Source: Gemmatimonadales bacterium (GTDB taxonomy: Bacteria; Krumholzibacteriota; Krumholzibacteriia; LZORAL124-64-63). From it: 50,754 nucleotides of DNA. The DNA is taken from positions 1-50,754 of the forward strand of contig JAHOYV010000077.1 in assembly GCA_019038745.1 (NCBI GenBank), in the 5' to 3' direction. The notes under the pieces were generated by a model. The model was not told the DNA's origin, did no database searches, and saw only the letters and a program-made list of their open reading frames with translations. Both the position numbers and the translations under genes were made by a program. Positions 16,309-24,784 of this stretch are shown here, piece by piece; position 1 is the first letter of the stretch, and the number at the start of each line of letters is the position of its first letter.

Positions 16309-17076
16309 TCACGGCAGCTTCCCGCCGACTATATGGGCGATCCCGAAGGTTTGCCGTTCCACGAATGTCTCGACAAATCCGTATTCGGCCAGTAAATCCA
16401 CAAATTGTGTTGTCGTCAGGAACTGGTCCATACTGCTCGGCAGGTAGCTGTAAGCCTTGCCGTCGCCTCCGAAAATCCGCCCCAGCAAGGGGATGAATGT
16501 ATCCAGCATGACCCGGATGGGGTAGCTCACGCCTTTCCTGGACCCACTACCATTTTTATCATCTCGAAAAAATTCAAGCACCAACAGCTGTCCGCCTGGA
16601 CGCAGAACTCGTTGGATTTCCTCCAGCCCTCGACGTACATCGGCAAAATTCCGCACGCCGAATCCCACCGTAACCGCGTCAACACAAGAGTTCCCCAGCG
16701 GCAGGTTCAAGGCGTCGGCAGCCGTGTACCATAACTTGTCCGCGCCTGGTTTGCCCTGGGCCCCACGCAGCATCTCGGGACAGAAATCGGCTGCTATCCA
16801 TTCGCGACCCTTGCCCGCCCGCAAACAGGCCAGGGCCAGATCTCCCGTGCCGGCGCAGAGATCCAGTACCTCCCATGTATCCGGGTCCAAACGGGAAGCC
16901 ACCCGGTCACGCCAGGCGCGGTCCCGATTCAAGCTCAACAGGTGATTCATCAAATCGTAGACCCCGGCGATGCGGGCGAACATCGAGCGCACGGCTCGAC
17001 CATGGGCCCGGCTGTCGTGCACCGCCCAAGTGCCGTTATCTCGACCGTGAAGTTCTCGAAAATCGTTCAATGCCAT
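16309..17076 (-). CDS. ubiE: Demethylmenaquinone methyltransferase (UbiE/MenG)
   Basis: 255 residues, ATG 17076. It methylates demethylmenaquinone (or the ubiquinone precursor) with S-adenosylmethionine, the last step of menaquinone synthesis. Motifs: RSMFARIAGVYDLMNHLLS near the N-terminus, the SAM-binding VLDLCAGTGDLAL, VTVGFGVRNFADV, RVLRPGGQLLVLEF, and the terminal FGIAHIVGGKLP-type ending. All are characteristic of UbiE/MenG. A 22-residue N-terminal extension is slightly longer than usual. No other quinone gene lies here; menaquinone use is inferred. Confidence 0.9.
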   Translation of the reverse strand: MALNDFRELHGRDNGTWAVHDSRAHGRAVRSMFARIAGVYDLMNHLLSLNRDRAWRDRVASRLDPDTWEVLDLCAGTGDLALACLRAGKGREWIAADFCPEMLRGAQGKPGADKLWYTAADALNLPLGNSCVDAVTVGFGVRNFADVRRGLEEIQRVLRPGGQLLVLEFFRDDKNGSGSRKGVSYPIRVMLDTFIPLLGRIFGGDGKAYSYLPSSMDQFLTTTQFVDLLAEYGFVETFVERQTFGIAHIVGGKLP

Positions 17077-17322
17077 CCCTCTTAAATACCTGACCGGGCT
17101 AAATCATTAATACCCTGCCCGGAAAAATAGTAAGGGCCCAGGCAGGCAGCAAGAGATCCCGGTCAGTAGTCCGCCCCGTTGTATGTCCCGTGATCTGACT
17201 TTCTCTGCGGAATTAGTTCAAGCGACACCGCAACTGAACGATATTTCTGGGGTATTGTCCGGACTCTTATACGGCCGGCAAACGGAGAAATCTTCATTTC
17301 CAAATTTTGACTAGGGGCCCAC

Positions 17323-19362
17323 GTGCAACTTGTCCATGAATCCATCTTGACGGAGCTGAAAGCTTCGGGGAAATTGCCGACTCCCGCCGGAGTGGCTCTT
17401 ACCATTCTGGACCTAACCCGGAATCCCGATTCCAGCACTGAAGACATCACCTCGGTCATGAAGGGGGATCCAGCCCTTTCGGGACAGGTTCTGAAATACG
17501 CCAACAGTGCGGCCTCCGGCGTTCGTGAGGAAGTAACAACCGTCAACCAGGCCTTGGTACATCTGGGCATGAAGGTGATCCAACAACTCTGCCTGGGAAT
17601 ATCCGTTCTGTCGAACGCCAGGACGGGCCTGTGTCCGAATTTCGATTACCCCCGTTACTGGGCCCGATCCCTGGCCCGTGGAGTTGCCGCCCAGATCCTG
17701 AGCAAAACTATCCCGGCGGCCAGCCCCGAAGAGGGTTTCACCTACGGTTTATTGTCGGGCATCGGGACTCTGGGCCTGGCCAACGTCTATCCCCGTGAAT
17801 ATTCCGAAATCCTGAGTTCTCGACAGAGCGGATCTCGACAGGAGTTGACCGATCTCGAGATGAGGGAACTCTCGATCAATCGCCATCAGGTTACCTGCGC
17901 CCTGTTCGAGGACTGGGGCCTGCCCGAAAATTTTCAGAAGGCGGCCCTGCTACAGGATCTTGAGGAATGGCAACCACTACCAGATGATTGTTCCACACTT
18001 CCTCAGGAAAAATATCTTGCCCGGCTCCTGGTTGTGGCAGAATTGATAGCCGACATCTTCCTGGCCACCGGGCCCGAGCAGGAGCAATTGGCCCTTCGTT
18101 TCCTGGAAATCGGCGACAGTCTGGATATCCCCGAAAACTCATGGGGCGAAACTTTCGACTTGATCAAAACAGAGTGGAATTTGCTGGGCCAGGGGATGGA
18201 TATCCTCACTGAACACATCCCCTCGCTGAAAAGCCTGAAACGCGGAGCTGAAAAATCTGAAAAACTGGGGGAACTGGGGAAAACCGCCCAGCAGCCCGAC
18301 GAAACGGAATCCTCCCCCAAGCCCGACCAGATTTCCGGGCGGGAAATGGGGGATAAGCAGATCGGGGAGACTTCGCTTGCAGCGGAGAACCTCTTGGCTG
18401 CGACCGAAGCAGGCATGCATATCCTCCTGGTCAGCGACAACAGGGTCGAGCAGAGAATCCTTAACAAAATGTTGTCGTCAGCCGGGCATACACTGACCCT
18501 GGCCCAGGACGGCCACAAAGCCCTTGAAATGGCCCTCCAGGATAGCCCCGAGCTGATCATTGCCAACTGGACCCTGCCCAGCATCAACGGGCTGGAACTG
18601 GCTCGCATGATTCGCAAGTCCAAGCAGACGAGTGGTACCTACTTCATCATAATCACCAGCCATGATGGTCAAGACCAGCTGGTCGAAGCCTTCGAAGCCG
18701 GCATCGACGACTACCTCCTCAAACCCCTGAACCACGCCGTAGTGAACGCGCGCCTAAAGGCCGGCAAAAGGATCATCGAACTCCAAAAAAAATCCGCCCA
18801 GGACCGGGAAGAGTTGCGCCACAATGTCACCACTCTCGGCAAACTGAGTCGCCAAGTGGAGAGAATGGCGCTTGAAGATCAGCTCACAGCCTTGCCCAAT
18901 CGCCGGGCCGGGCTTGATCGCTTTGAACAGGAATGGTCCAGATCCAACCGCAACAAGTCCTCCCTGCTGTGCATGCTTCTGGACATTGATCATTTCAAAA
19001 ACGTCAACGACACCCACGGCCACGACTGCGGGGACATCGTCCTGATGGAAACCGCACGAGTGATGAAGGCGGCTCTCAGGGATTCAGATGTAATCTGCCG
19101 ATTCGGAGGGGAGGAGTTCCTGGTCATCTGCCCCGAGGCGGATTTGAGCATGGCGATGAAGATCGGAGACCGAATCCGTCAGGCTGTCCAGGACAACGAA
19201 ATCCAGTGTCCCGGAATCGATCTCAGCATTACAATCTCGATCGGTGTGGCCCTAAGAAACGGCAATCAGGAGTCCCCCAAGGACCTGATCAAGGAAGCGG
19301 ATCTGGCCCTCTACGCAGCCAAGGACAGCGGTCGAAACATGGTGTGCATCTACTCCGATTGA
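17323..19362 (+). CDS. HDOD-receiver-GGDEF signalling protein (diguanylate cyclase)
   Basis: 679 residues, GTG 17323 after CTAGGGG. Residues about 10-210 are an HDOD domain (LPTPAGVALTILDL; VMKGDPALSGQVLKYANS). A receiver domain spans about 365-485, and a GGDEF domain about 515-679. The cyclase motif is GGEEF (595-599), and the inhibitory c-di-GMP site RDSD (586-589) lies five residues before it, so the enzyme should make c-di-GMP with product inhibition. The receiver has lost its phospho-acceptor: the expected Asp reads N415 in LIIANWTLP. It is therefore probably not switched by phosphorylation, and the HDOD domain or partners may supply the signal. Confidence 0.9.
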   Translation: MQLVHESILTELKASGKLPTPAGVALTILDLTRNPDSSTEDITSVMKGDPALSGQVLKYANSAASGVREEVTTVNQALVHLGMKVIQQLCLGISVLSNARTGLCPNFDYPRYWARSLARGVAAQILSKTIPAASPEEGFTYGLLSGIGTLGLANVYPREYSEILSSRQSGSRQELTDLEMRELSINRHQVTCALFEDWGLPENFQKAALLQDLEEWQPLPDDCSTLPQEKYLARLLVVAELIADIFLATGPEQEQLALRFLEIGDSLDIPENSWGETFDLIKTEWNLLGQGMDILTEHIPSLKSLKRGAEKSEKLGELGKTAQQPDETESSPKPDQISGREMGDKQIGETSLAAENLLAATEAGMHILLVSDNRVEQRILNKMLSSAGHTLTLAQDGHKALEMALQDSPELIIANWTLPSINGLELARMIRKSKQTSGTYFIIITSHDGQDQLVEAFEAGIDDYLLKPLNHAVVNARLKAGKRIIELQKKSAQDREELRHNVTTLGKLSRQVERMALEDQLTALPNRRAGLDRFEQEWSRSNRNKSSLLCMLLDIDHFKNVNDTHGHDCGDIVLMETARVMKAALRDSDVICRFGGEEFLVICPEADLSMAMKIGDRIRQAVQDNEIQCPGIDLSITISIGVALRNGNQESPKDLIKEADLALYAAKDSGRNMVCIYSD

Positions 19363-19369
19363 AATCGCC

Positions 19370-19849
19370 TCATCCTTTGGCCTCAAACCTGCGGTGCAGA
19401 TCCAGATGGTACTCTGCCATCGGCTTCAGTCTCTGATCCACATCCAGGATTTCCAGGGCCTGTTCATAATCGTCCGGATGAACGTGCATGATATAGCGAT
19501 ATCCGCCTCGACCATCAGAAACACCATTGGCACTGGTGATGTTGATCTCCGCGTCGCAGAGTTCCTGGTGTACATTCACCAGGGATCCGAGTTGGTCATC
19601 CCCATGCACAATGAAGGCGTGGTGCGGCCCAACCAGGCGCAAGCCCTCCTGCCGGGCCATATCTCCAAGCCAAAGGGAATTTCGGGGATAGATGACGAGC
19701 TGAGTGCGATCGCGCCCGACGGGGAATGCGTTGAATGCCAAAAGATTGACTTCCTCGGCTGCAAGCAACTTCAGAAACCGACACCCCTGTCCTGGTTTGT
19801 CTTCGACCGTGGTGTAGAAATAATCCACACTGTAAATGTGCGCCTCCAT
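19370..19849 (-). CDS. ACT-domain protein (two tandem ACT-like units)
   Basis: 159 residues, ATG 19849 with GAGGAGGG upstream. The N-terminal unit begins DYFYTTVEDKPGQGCRFLKL and the second HHAFIVHGDDQLGSLVNVHQ, both with the beta-alpha-beta pattern and the Gly near the ligand turn typical of ACT regulatory domains. There is no catalytic domain, so it may sense a small ligand such as an amino acid. The gene ends 7 nt from the convergent HDOD-GGDEF gene. Ligand and target are unknown. Confidence 0.65.
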   Translation of the reverse strand: MEAHIYSVDYFYTTVEDKPGQGCRFLKLLAAEEVNLLAFNAFPVGRDRTQLVIYPRNSLWLGDMARQEGLRLVGPHHAFIVHGDDQLGSLVNVHQELCDAEINITSANGVSDGRGGYRYIMHVHPDDYEQALEILDVDQRLKPMAEYHLDLHRRFEAKG

Positions 19850-20300
19850 GGCTGCCCTCCTCTGTTACAGGATGCCACCCTTTCTTCCGAAACCGAGTGG
19901 GGTCGGTCCCAGTCGAGGCGAAACCCGTACCGTGTGATCATGGCGGCCAACCGAGGCGGGCCTGGTACCGGTCCAGAACCCATTAACCCGGAGTATTCAA
20001 ATAGTCCAGGTTATCCTTCCGATGTCGATCTCGTTATTCTGAATGCCGCCTGCGACCTTTGCAGATACCGAGTACGCCGGAAAATGTTTCAACTCCCTCT
20101 ACCCGATCCCGGTTTTCAAAACCAGCCCGCAACAGAGGGAACATTTATTGTACCACATAGCCGAGAAAACCCACAGACCTGAATTGACCACATACACAAC
20201 AAATTGACATATCAGGACTTAGAGAAACGCTGAATCGATCGTTGTTCTCTGCACTCCTGGATGTTTCCCCGCAGTCCTGTGGTGTGCCTTGTCGGACTAG
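19850..20300. other. 451-bp gene-free interval between two minus-strand genes
   Basis: No open frame here has coding character or a plausible start. On the minus strand, TGGTACAAT (TACAAT at 20152-20147) resembles an extended -10 element about 290 nt before the ACT gene, but no good -35 matches. I see no tRNA-like or riboswitch-like fold and no T-run terminator. Confidence 0.5.
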
Positions 20301-21926
20301 TTAGTCCAATCGGCGAATCCGTCCCTCAATCCCGGCCGAAATGGGTCCGGAGGCTTCGACTGCCTCAATGATTGCCTGGGTCATGTTCACCCCGACTTCA
20401 TGCACCTGCGGCGGCTCGATCCCCAGATAAACGTTCCCCATCATGGCCACGTAATCGGGCATGGCCACTGTATACGTGGAGCCCGGGGCCACAGGTTCTC
20501 CCCCAACGAGAATTTCCATAACTTCAGCCGATTTGCCTCCCCCCGCCGCCCGGAACTCGTATTGGATTCCCGAAACCTGCAGGATCCCGTGATTACCGTC
20601 GACCTGGGAATCAGCGTTCCTCTGAACCACGGCGGCCAAATCATCGCCCGTCAGTTCCATCGTCACCAGTGTATTCGAGAAAGGCAACATTTCGTGGATG
20701 TCCAGGGCGGTGATCGGTCCCGCGTTCAAGCCCTTGCGTATGGTTCCCGAATTCAACAAGGCCACTTCGGTCTCGGCGCGGATCCGGATCTGGTCGGCCA
20801 ACCAGCTCCCGACATTCGTTTCTCCTCGGCCCCTGCGCCAGTCCTGAACCAGGGTTCCAATCCTGCGCTTGAATTCCCGGTCCATCATCGCCTCGTACCT
20901 GCCAATCACCTCCGTCAAATCGGGTCCGGCACTGGTCCCGTCAGCCCAGAGGGTTATCAGCCGGCCGCGGTAACGAACGATGCGGTCATTTTCCACGACC
21001 AGATCCAGCCGACCCAGATTCGTCCAACCGGAACCGGCCTGGACGATGAGAATCCCAGCCTCAAGCTCCGGTTCCTTCAAACGGGTATGGCTGTGCCCGC
21101 CCACGATTACATCAATTCCCGAACCGGCAAGCTCACGGGCCAATTTCCGGTCCCCATCCACTCCGTTATGGGTCAACAGAACCAACAAATCGGTCCTCGG
21201 ATCCAGTTTCGCGGCCTGAGCCCTGACCACCTCGGCCTGCGGGACCAGGCGCACGCCCTCCAGCCTGCTCAGGGTAACGACTTCCTCCATGCCCGCGCAC
21301 GATACACCCAGAATTCCCACCCGCAGTCCTCCCGATTCCAGAAGAACCGGCTCGGACCGGAATTCCGGTTCACCGGCCTCGTTCATAATGTCGGCGGCCA
21401 ACAAGGGGAAATTGAATCTCTTGACCAGGGCTCCGAGATTCCGGCGGCCGATATCGAACTCGTGGTTTCCGATCAAACCCGCAGTATACCCCAGGCCATT
21501 CATCATCTCGGGTATGGCTCCACCCATTACTCCATCGACGACCATCGTACACACCGGATTGCCGGTCATGAAATCCCCGGCATCGAGAAATATATCAGCC
21601 GCTGTCGTCTCCCTCTCTCTTGCCAGATGCCAAGCCAGGGGGATCACCCCGCCGACCAGCCGACCATCGTCCCGCCAAACTGCCGGACGCGGCAGAAAGT
21701 TGCTGTGGCTGTCGTTAGTGTGAAAAAGGGTCAGATTGTAGGGCCCCGGCCCCACCTCCGGCGGGGGCAGTTCTTCGCTTCCGGCGGCGGCCATCGCTGG
21801 GTTCGGCCCAAGGCTCACTCCTGCCCAAAACCAGGCCAAAACCAGCAACAAGACAGCAACAAACGCGAAAAGCCTCCCGACGTGAATATTTTCCCGAAAC
21901 AGGGAAGGTTTTCGAGCTTTATCCAT
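20301..21926 (-). CDS. Exported 5'-nucleotidase / 2',3'-cyclic phosphodiesterase family protein
   Basis: 541 residues from ATG 21926, preferred because AAGGA lies 8 nt upstream (the frame remains open to 21965). A membrane-spanning signal segment near residues 18-45 (FAFVAVLLLVLAWFWAGVSL) directs export. The metallophosphatase domain shows LFHTNDSHSNF, DAGDFMTGN, GNHEFDIG, LTHNG and GGHSHTRL, which bind the two metals. The C-terminal substrate domain contains NSGTIRKGL and MLPFSNTLV. Such enzymes strip phosphate from nucleotides in the periplasm to salvage nucleosides. Family call is firm; exact substrate is open (UshA-, YfkN- or SoxB-like are alternatives, though SoxB-specific features were not seen). 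Confidence 0.9.
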   Translation of the reverse strand: MDKARKPSLFRENIHVGRLFAFVAVLLLVLAWFWAGVSLGPNPAMAAAGSEELPPPEVGPGPYNLTLFHTNDSHSNFLPRPAVWRDDGRLVGGVIPLAWHLARERETTAADIFLDAGDFMTGNPVCTMVVDGVMGGAIPEMMNGLGYTAGLIGNHEFDIGRRNLGALVKRFNFPLLAADIMNEAGEPEFRSEPVLLESGGLRVGILGVSCAGMEEVVTLSRLEGVRLVPQAEVVRAQAAKLDPRTDLLVLLTHNGVDGDRKLARELAGSGIDVIVGGHSHTRLKEPELEAGILIVQAGSGWTNLGRLDLVVENDRIVRYRGRLITLWADGTSAGPDLTEVIGRYEAMMDREFKRRIGTLVQDWRRGRGETNVGSWLADQIRIRAETEVALLNSGTIRKGLNAGPITALDIHEMLPFSNTLVTMELTGDDLAAVVQRNADSQVDGNHGILQVSGIQYEFRAAGGGKSAEVMEILVGGEPVAPGSTYTVAMPDYVAMMGNVYLGIEPPQVHEVGVNMTQAIIEAVEASGPISAGIEGRIRRLD

Positions 21927-22131
21927 GTTATAATTCCTTGGTTGGAGATACGAAACGGACCTCATTGAACCATCCGGTTATTCTGGGTCCAATTCGTGGA
22001 TTCGGCAAGCTCCTTGGTAACAGTTTTCATCATGCTGTTTTCACAGGAGCCCTTCTCTGGGTAGTCGCCCGACCTACAAATATAAATTGCATTTGTTAAT
22101 CGAAGGCCTAAACAATTATTTTCTACATGAC

Positions 22132-23430
22132 ATGAAAACAATACTAACCCACGGACCCGTTTTCCTTACCTTGGTGGCGATAACCTTCGCCGCTTTCGGT
22201 TATTTGATGACCACGCCCTTGTGGGACAATGTGGATTTCGACATATTCTGCGATGCCTATGCCCAGAGCCAGAACACTTCCGACATGTTCCGGCATATAG
22301 GGTTTTATTTCAGCCAACCCCTATTACAGTTGATTTTCATGTTGGAATTCAGAGCCTTCGGCCTGGACCCGACCTGGTATATCGGCATCAACCTCATCAT
22401 CCACGCCATCAGCTCCTTCGTGGTCTTCATGCTAGTCAACATGCTCTTCCCCAAGAAGAGCGTGGCATTCCTGGCCGCCACCCTGTTCGCCTTGGGTGTA
22501 GGCAGTTACGGCAAGATGCTGATGGCCACCCATCAGCTGGAATCCCTCTTGCTGGCCAACCTGCATCTACTAATTCTCTATTTTTTCATCCGCAATGATT
22601 TTAGACGCAAGGGAAAAATCATTTCCCCCTTGTTTTTGTTCGGCCTTTTTCTTTACCTGATCACCGGTTTGACAAAAACCGCCTCCTTTTCCCTGATCGG
22701 GACTTTGATCGCCTACAAGGCTTTCTTTTACAGGTGGCGAAACGGACGGGCCATCTTCTCGCTTGATATCATGGCTTTCATAGTGGTTGGAATTTTGTTC
22801 CACTGGGCCCAGGGTCGGTGGGGTTTCCAGGGACAAGTTGTCTTACAAGAAACCAATCCCTTCGACCATTTTACTTTGGTTTCCTTCAAAAACATTTTCC
22901 GGTATTTGAACCTGATGTTCTTTCCCATGCAGGCGAGTCCCGTACTTGATAGCTCCAGCATATGGGTCCAATGGGCTTTCGAAGCTAGGACCCTAATCCG
23001 GACTTTTGTTACGCTCTCCATTATTTCCTTCAGCTTCTTCGGTTTTGTTTTCGGCAACAAGGCCATCCGGTTTTTCATCGCCTGGACCTACATCACCCTG
23101 ATGCCGTTCACTGGTCATTCCATTTCAGGAAATTGGCTGAACCTCAACCATCTGTATCTGACTTCCCTGGGTTTCTGCGTGATTCTCGCCTCGGGCACAG
23201 TCAGTTGCAGTAATCTTCTGGTTGTCCGTCGCTGGCGTCGCTACGTGCCATACCTCGTTCCCTTGATATTCATTCTGCTCTCCCTTGGACTGACTTACAA
23301 ACTTGATGCCCATCACCGAGCCTTCGCCCGCTCTCCCAGGGGCCTGGAATTTCACCAGGGTCTAAAGGATTGTTGCTCGGAAATGGCGTCGGGAATTCAT
23401 GAATCTCGTGACTCCGGACCATCCGAATAA
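22132..23430 (+). CDS. Polytopic membrane protein, possibly GT-C-type glycosyltransferase
   Basis: 432 residues from ATG 22132; a TTG at 22087 in frame is an alternative, and neither has a clear ribosome-binding site. About ten hydrophobic helices alternate with short loops. The first periplasmic loop contains acidic clusters (WDNVDFDIFCD), which in GT-C glycosyltransferases hold the catalytic Asp residues, and helix spacing resembles that superfamily. I cannot name a family. Base composition is visibly poorer in G+C than in neighbouring genes, with frequent TTT/ATT codons, partly because of the hydrophobic residues. The C-terminus is a short charged tail. Confidence 0.6.
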   Translation: MKTILTHGPVFLTLVAITFAAFGYLMTTPLWDNVDFDIFCDAYAQSQNTSDMFRHIGFYFSQPLLQLIFMLEFRAFGLDPTWYIGINLIIHAISSFVVFMLVNMLFPKKSVAFLAATLFALGVGSYGKMLMATHQLESLLLANLHLLILYFFIRNDFRRKGKIISPLFLFGLFLYLITGLTKTASFSLIGTLIAYKAFFYRWRNGRAIFSLDIMAFIVVGILFHWAQGRWGFQGQVVLQETNPFDHFTLVSFKNIFRYLNLMFFPMQASPVLDSSSIWVQWAFEARTLIRTFVTLSIISFSFFGFVFGNKAIRFFIAWTYITLMPFTGHSISGNWLNLNHLYLTSLGFCVILASGTVSCSNLLVVRRWRRYVPYLVPLIFILLSLGLTYKLDAHHRAFARSPRGLEFHQGLKDCCSEMASGIHESRDSGPSE

Positions 23431-23584
23431 TCGTACAGGCTGACGTTCCTCCAGAAAATTCGGTAAATCCCCCTCGGAAACTCTGGCATTCCCAAATTCC
23501 GGAGATATCTTTATCAACATTCAGTTCCGCATTCCCGATGCCTTCGGGTACCATTGGGGTAGATTTCCACAAAGGAGAGGGACG

Positions 23585-24706
23585 ATGGCCAAGTACAAGA
23601 TTGGTTGGATGCCGGGCGACGGTGTGGGCGTGGACGTAATGGACGCCACACGTGTTGTACTGGACAAGCTGGGTTTGGATGCCGAATACGTACACGGGGA
23701 CATTGGCTGGGAGCTTTGGAAGACCGAAGCCAATCCTCTGCCCGACCGCACCATCGACATGCTGAACAGCGTGGACGCCGCCCTCTTCGGGGCCATCACG
23801 AGTCTGCCCAAGGAAGAGGCCGAGGACGCTTTGGTCCCCGAGCTTCAAGGCACCGGCAAGGTTTACCGCAGTCCGATCGTTCGTTTGCGCCAGGAGTTCA
23901 ACCTGAGCACGAACTTGCGCCCCTGCAAGGCCTATGCAGGCAACCCGCTGAATTTCAAGGATGGCCTGGATCTGGTTGTCTTCCGGCAGAATACGGAGGG
24001 CCTGTACATGGGCGTTGAGTACCATCCCCTGCCGCAGGATGTGCGCGATAAGCTGACCGAAACGCATCCCTCTCAAATGGGCAAGTTGGATGGTGTCGAC
24101 AACGACGACATTGCCATCTCCACCCGCATCTTCACTCGCAAGGGATGCCAGAACATCGTCCGCGACGCCTTCGAATACGCCAAAAAATTCGACTACAAAA
24201 CCGTAACCGTAGTCGAGAAACCGAACGTCGTGCGGGAAACCAGCGGGCTGATGGTCAGGGAAGCCCGCAAGATCGCCAAGGACTACCCCGGCATCGAGCT
24301 ATGGGAGACAAACATCGACGCCATGGCCATGTGGTTGGTGAAGAACCCCGAAAACTACGGTGTGCTGGTGGCCAGCAACATGTTCGGCGACATCGTCAGC
24401 GACCTGTGCGCGCAGTTGGTCGGCGGCCTGGGCTTCGCCTGCAGCGGCAACATCGGCGAAAAGGTAGCCGTGTTCGAACCAAGCCACGGCTCGGCGCCCA
24501 AATACGTGGGCATGAACAAGGTCAATCCCATCGCGATGATCCTGTCCGCCAAGATGATGCTGGATCACCTGGGCGAGTTGGACATGGGCGATAAGTTGGA
24601 AAAAGCAGTAGCCGCGGTCATCGCCGAAGGTAAGGTGCGAACCTACGATATGGGGGGGAGCAACACCACTACCGAGATGGCTGAGGCAATAGCGCAAAAG
24701 TGCTAG
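23585..24706 (+). CDS. Isocitrate/isopropylmalate dehydrogenase family enzyme, likely NAD-dependent isocitrate dehydrogenase
   Basis: 373 residues, ATG 23585 after AAAGGAGAGG. Oxidative decarboxylation of a 2R,3S-hydroxyacid, most likely isocitrate to 2-oxoglutarate in the TCA cycle. MPGDGVG at the N-terminus, the substrate loop SPIVRLRQEFNLSTNLRPCKAY with the Ser, Asn and Arg pattern of isocitrate enzymes, VASNMFGDIVSDL with the Mg-binding Asp residues, and FEPSHGSAPKYVG at the cofactor site are all present. Isopropylmalate, homoisocitrate and tartrate dehydrogenases share this scaffold; the NLRPCKAY loop favours isocitrate. Stands alone between unrelated genes. Confidence 0.85.
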   Translation: MAKYKIGWMPGDGVGVDVMDATRVVLDKLGLDAEYVHGDIGWELWKTEANPLPDRTIDMLNSVDAALFGAITSLPKEEAEDALVPELQGTGKVYRSPIVRLRQEFNLSTNLRPCKAYAGNPLNFKDGLDLVVFRQNTEGLYMGVEYHPLPQDVRDKLTETHPSQMGKLDGVDNDDIAISTRIFTRKGCQNIVRDAFEYAKKFDYKTVTVVEKPNVVRETSGLMVREARKIAKDYPGIELWETNIDAMAMWLVKNPENYGVLVASNMFGDIVSDLCAQLVGGLGFACSGNIGEKVAVFEPSHGSAPKYVGMNKVNPIAMILSAKMMLDHLGELDMGDKLEKAVAAVIAEGKVRTYDMGGSNTTTEMAEAIAQKC

Positions 24707-24735
24707 AAGACGCCTGCTGACTGAAACAAGGAGCT

Positions 24736-24773
24736 GGATCCGGTCGCTTCAAGCCATGAAAGCGGCCGGATCC
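24736..24773. terminator. Hairpin between convergent isocitrate dehydrogenase and subtilisin genes
   Basis: GGATCCGG-T-CGCTT (24736-24749) pairs with AAGCG-G-CCGGATCC (24760-24773), 14 pairs including one U-G, around a 10-nt loop. It sits between convergent stops and probably serves both, although neither side has a strong T-run. Confidence 0.6.
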
Positions 24774-24784
24774 ATGGTGTGTCG

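Noticed and set aside
19394..20182. Plus-strand open frame partly covering the 19850-20300 gap
   Set aside because: Most of it is antisense to the ACT gene, and the rest has no coding character or start signal.
20400..21968. 522-codon plus-strand open frame opposite the 5'-nucleotidase
   Set aside because: Low-complexity composition rich in Gln, His and Arg, typical of antisense frames; the minus strand has complete metallophosphatase motifs.
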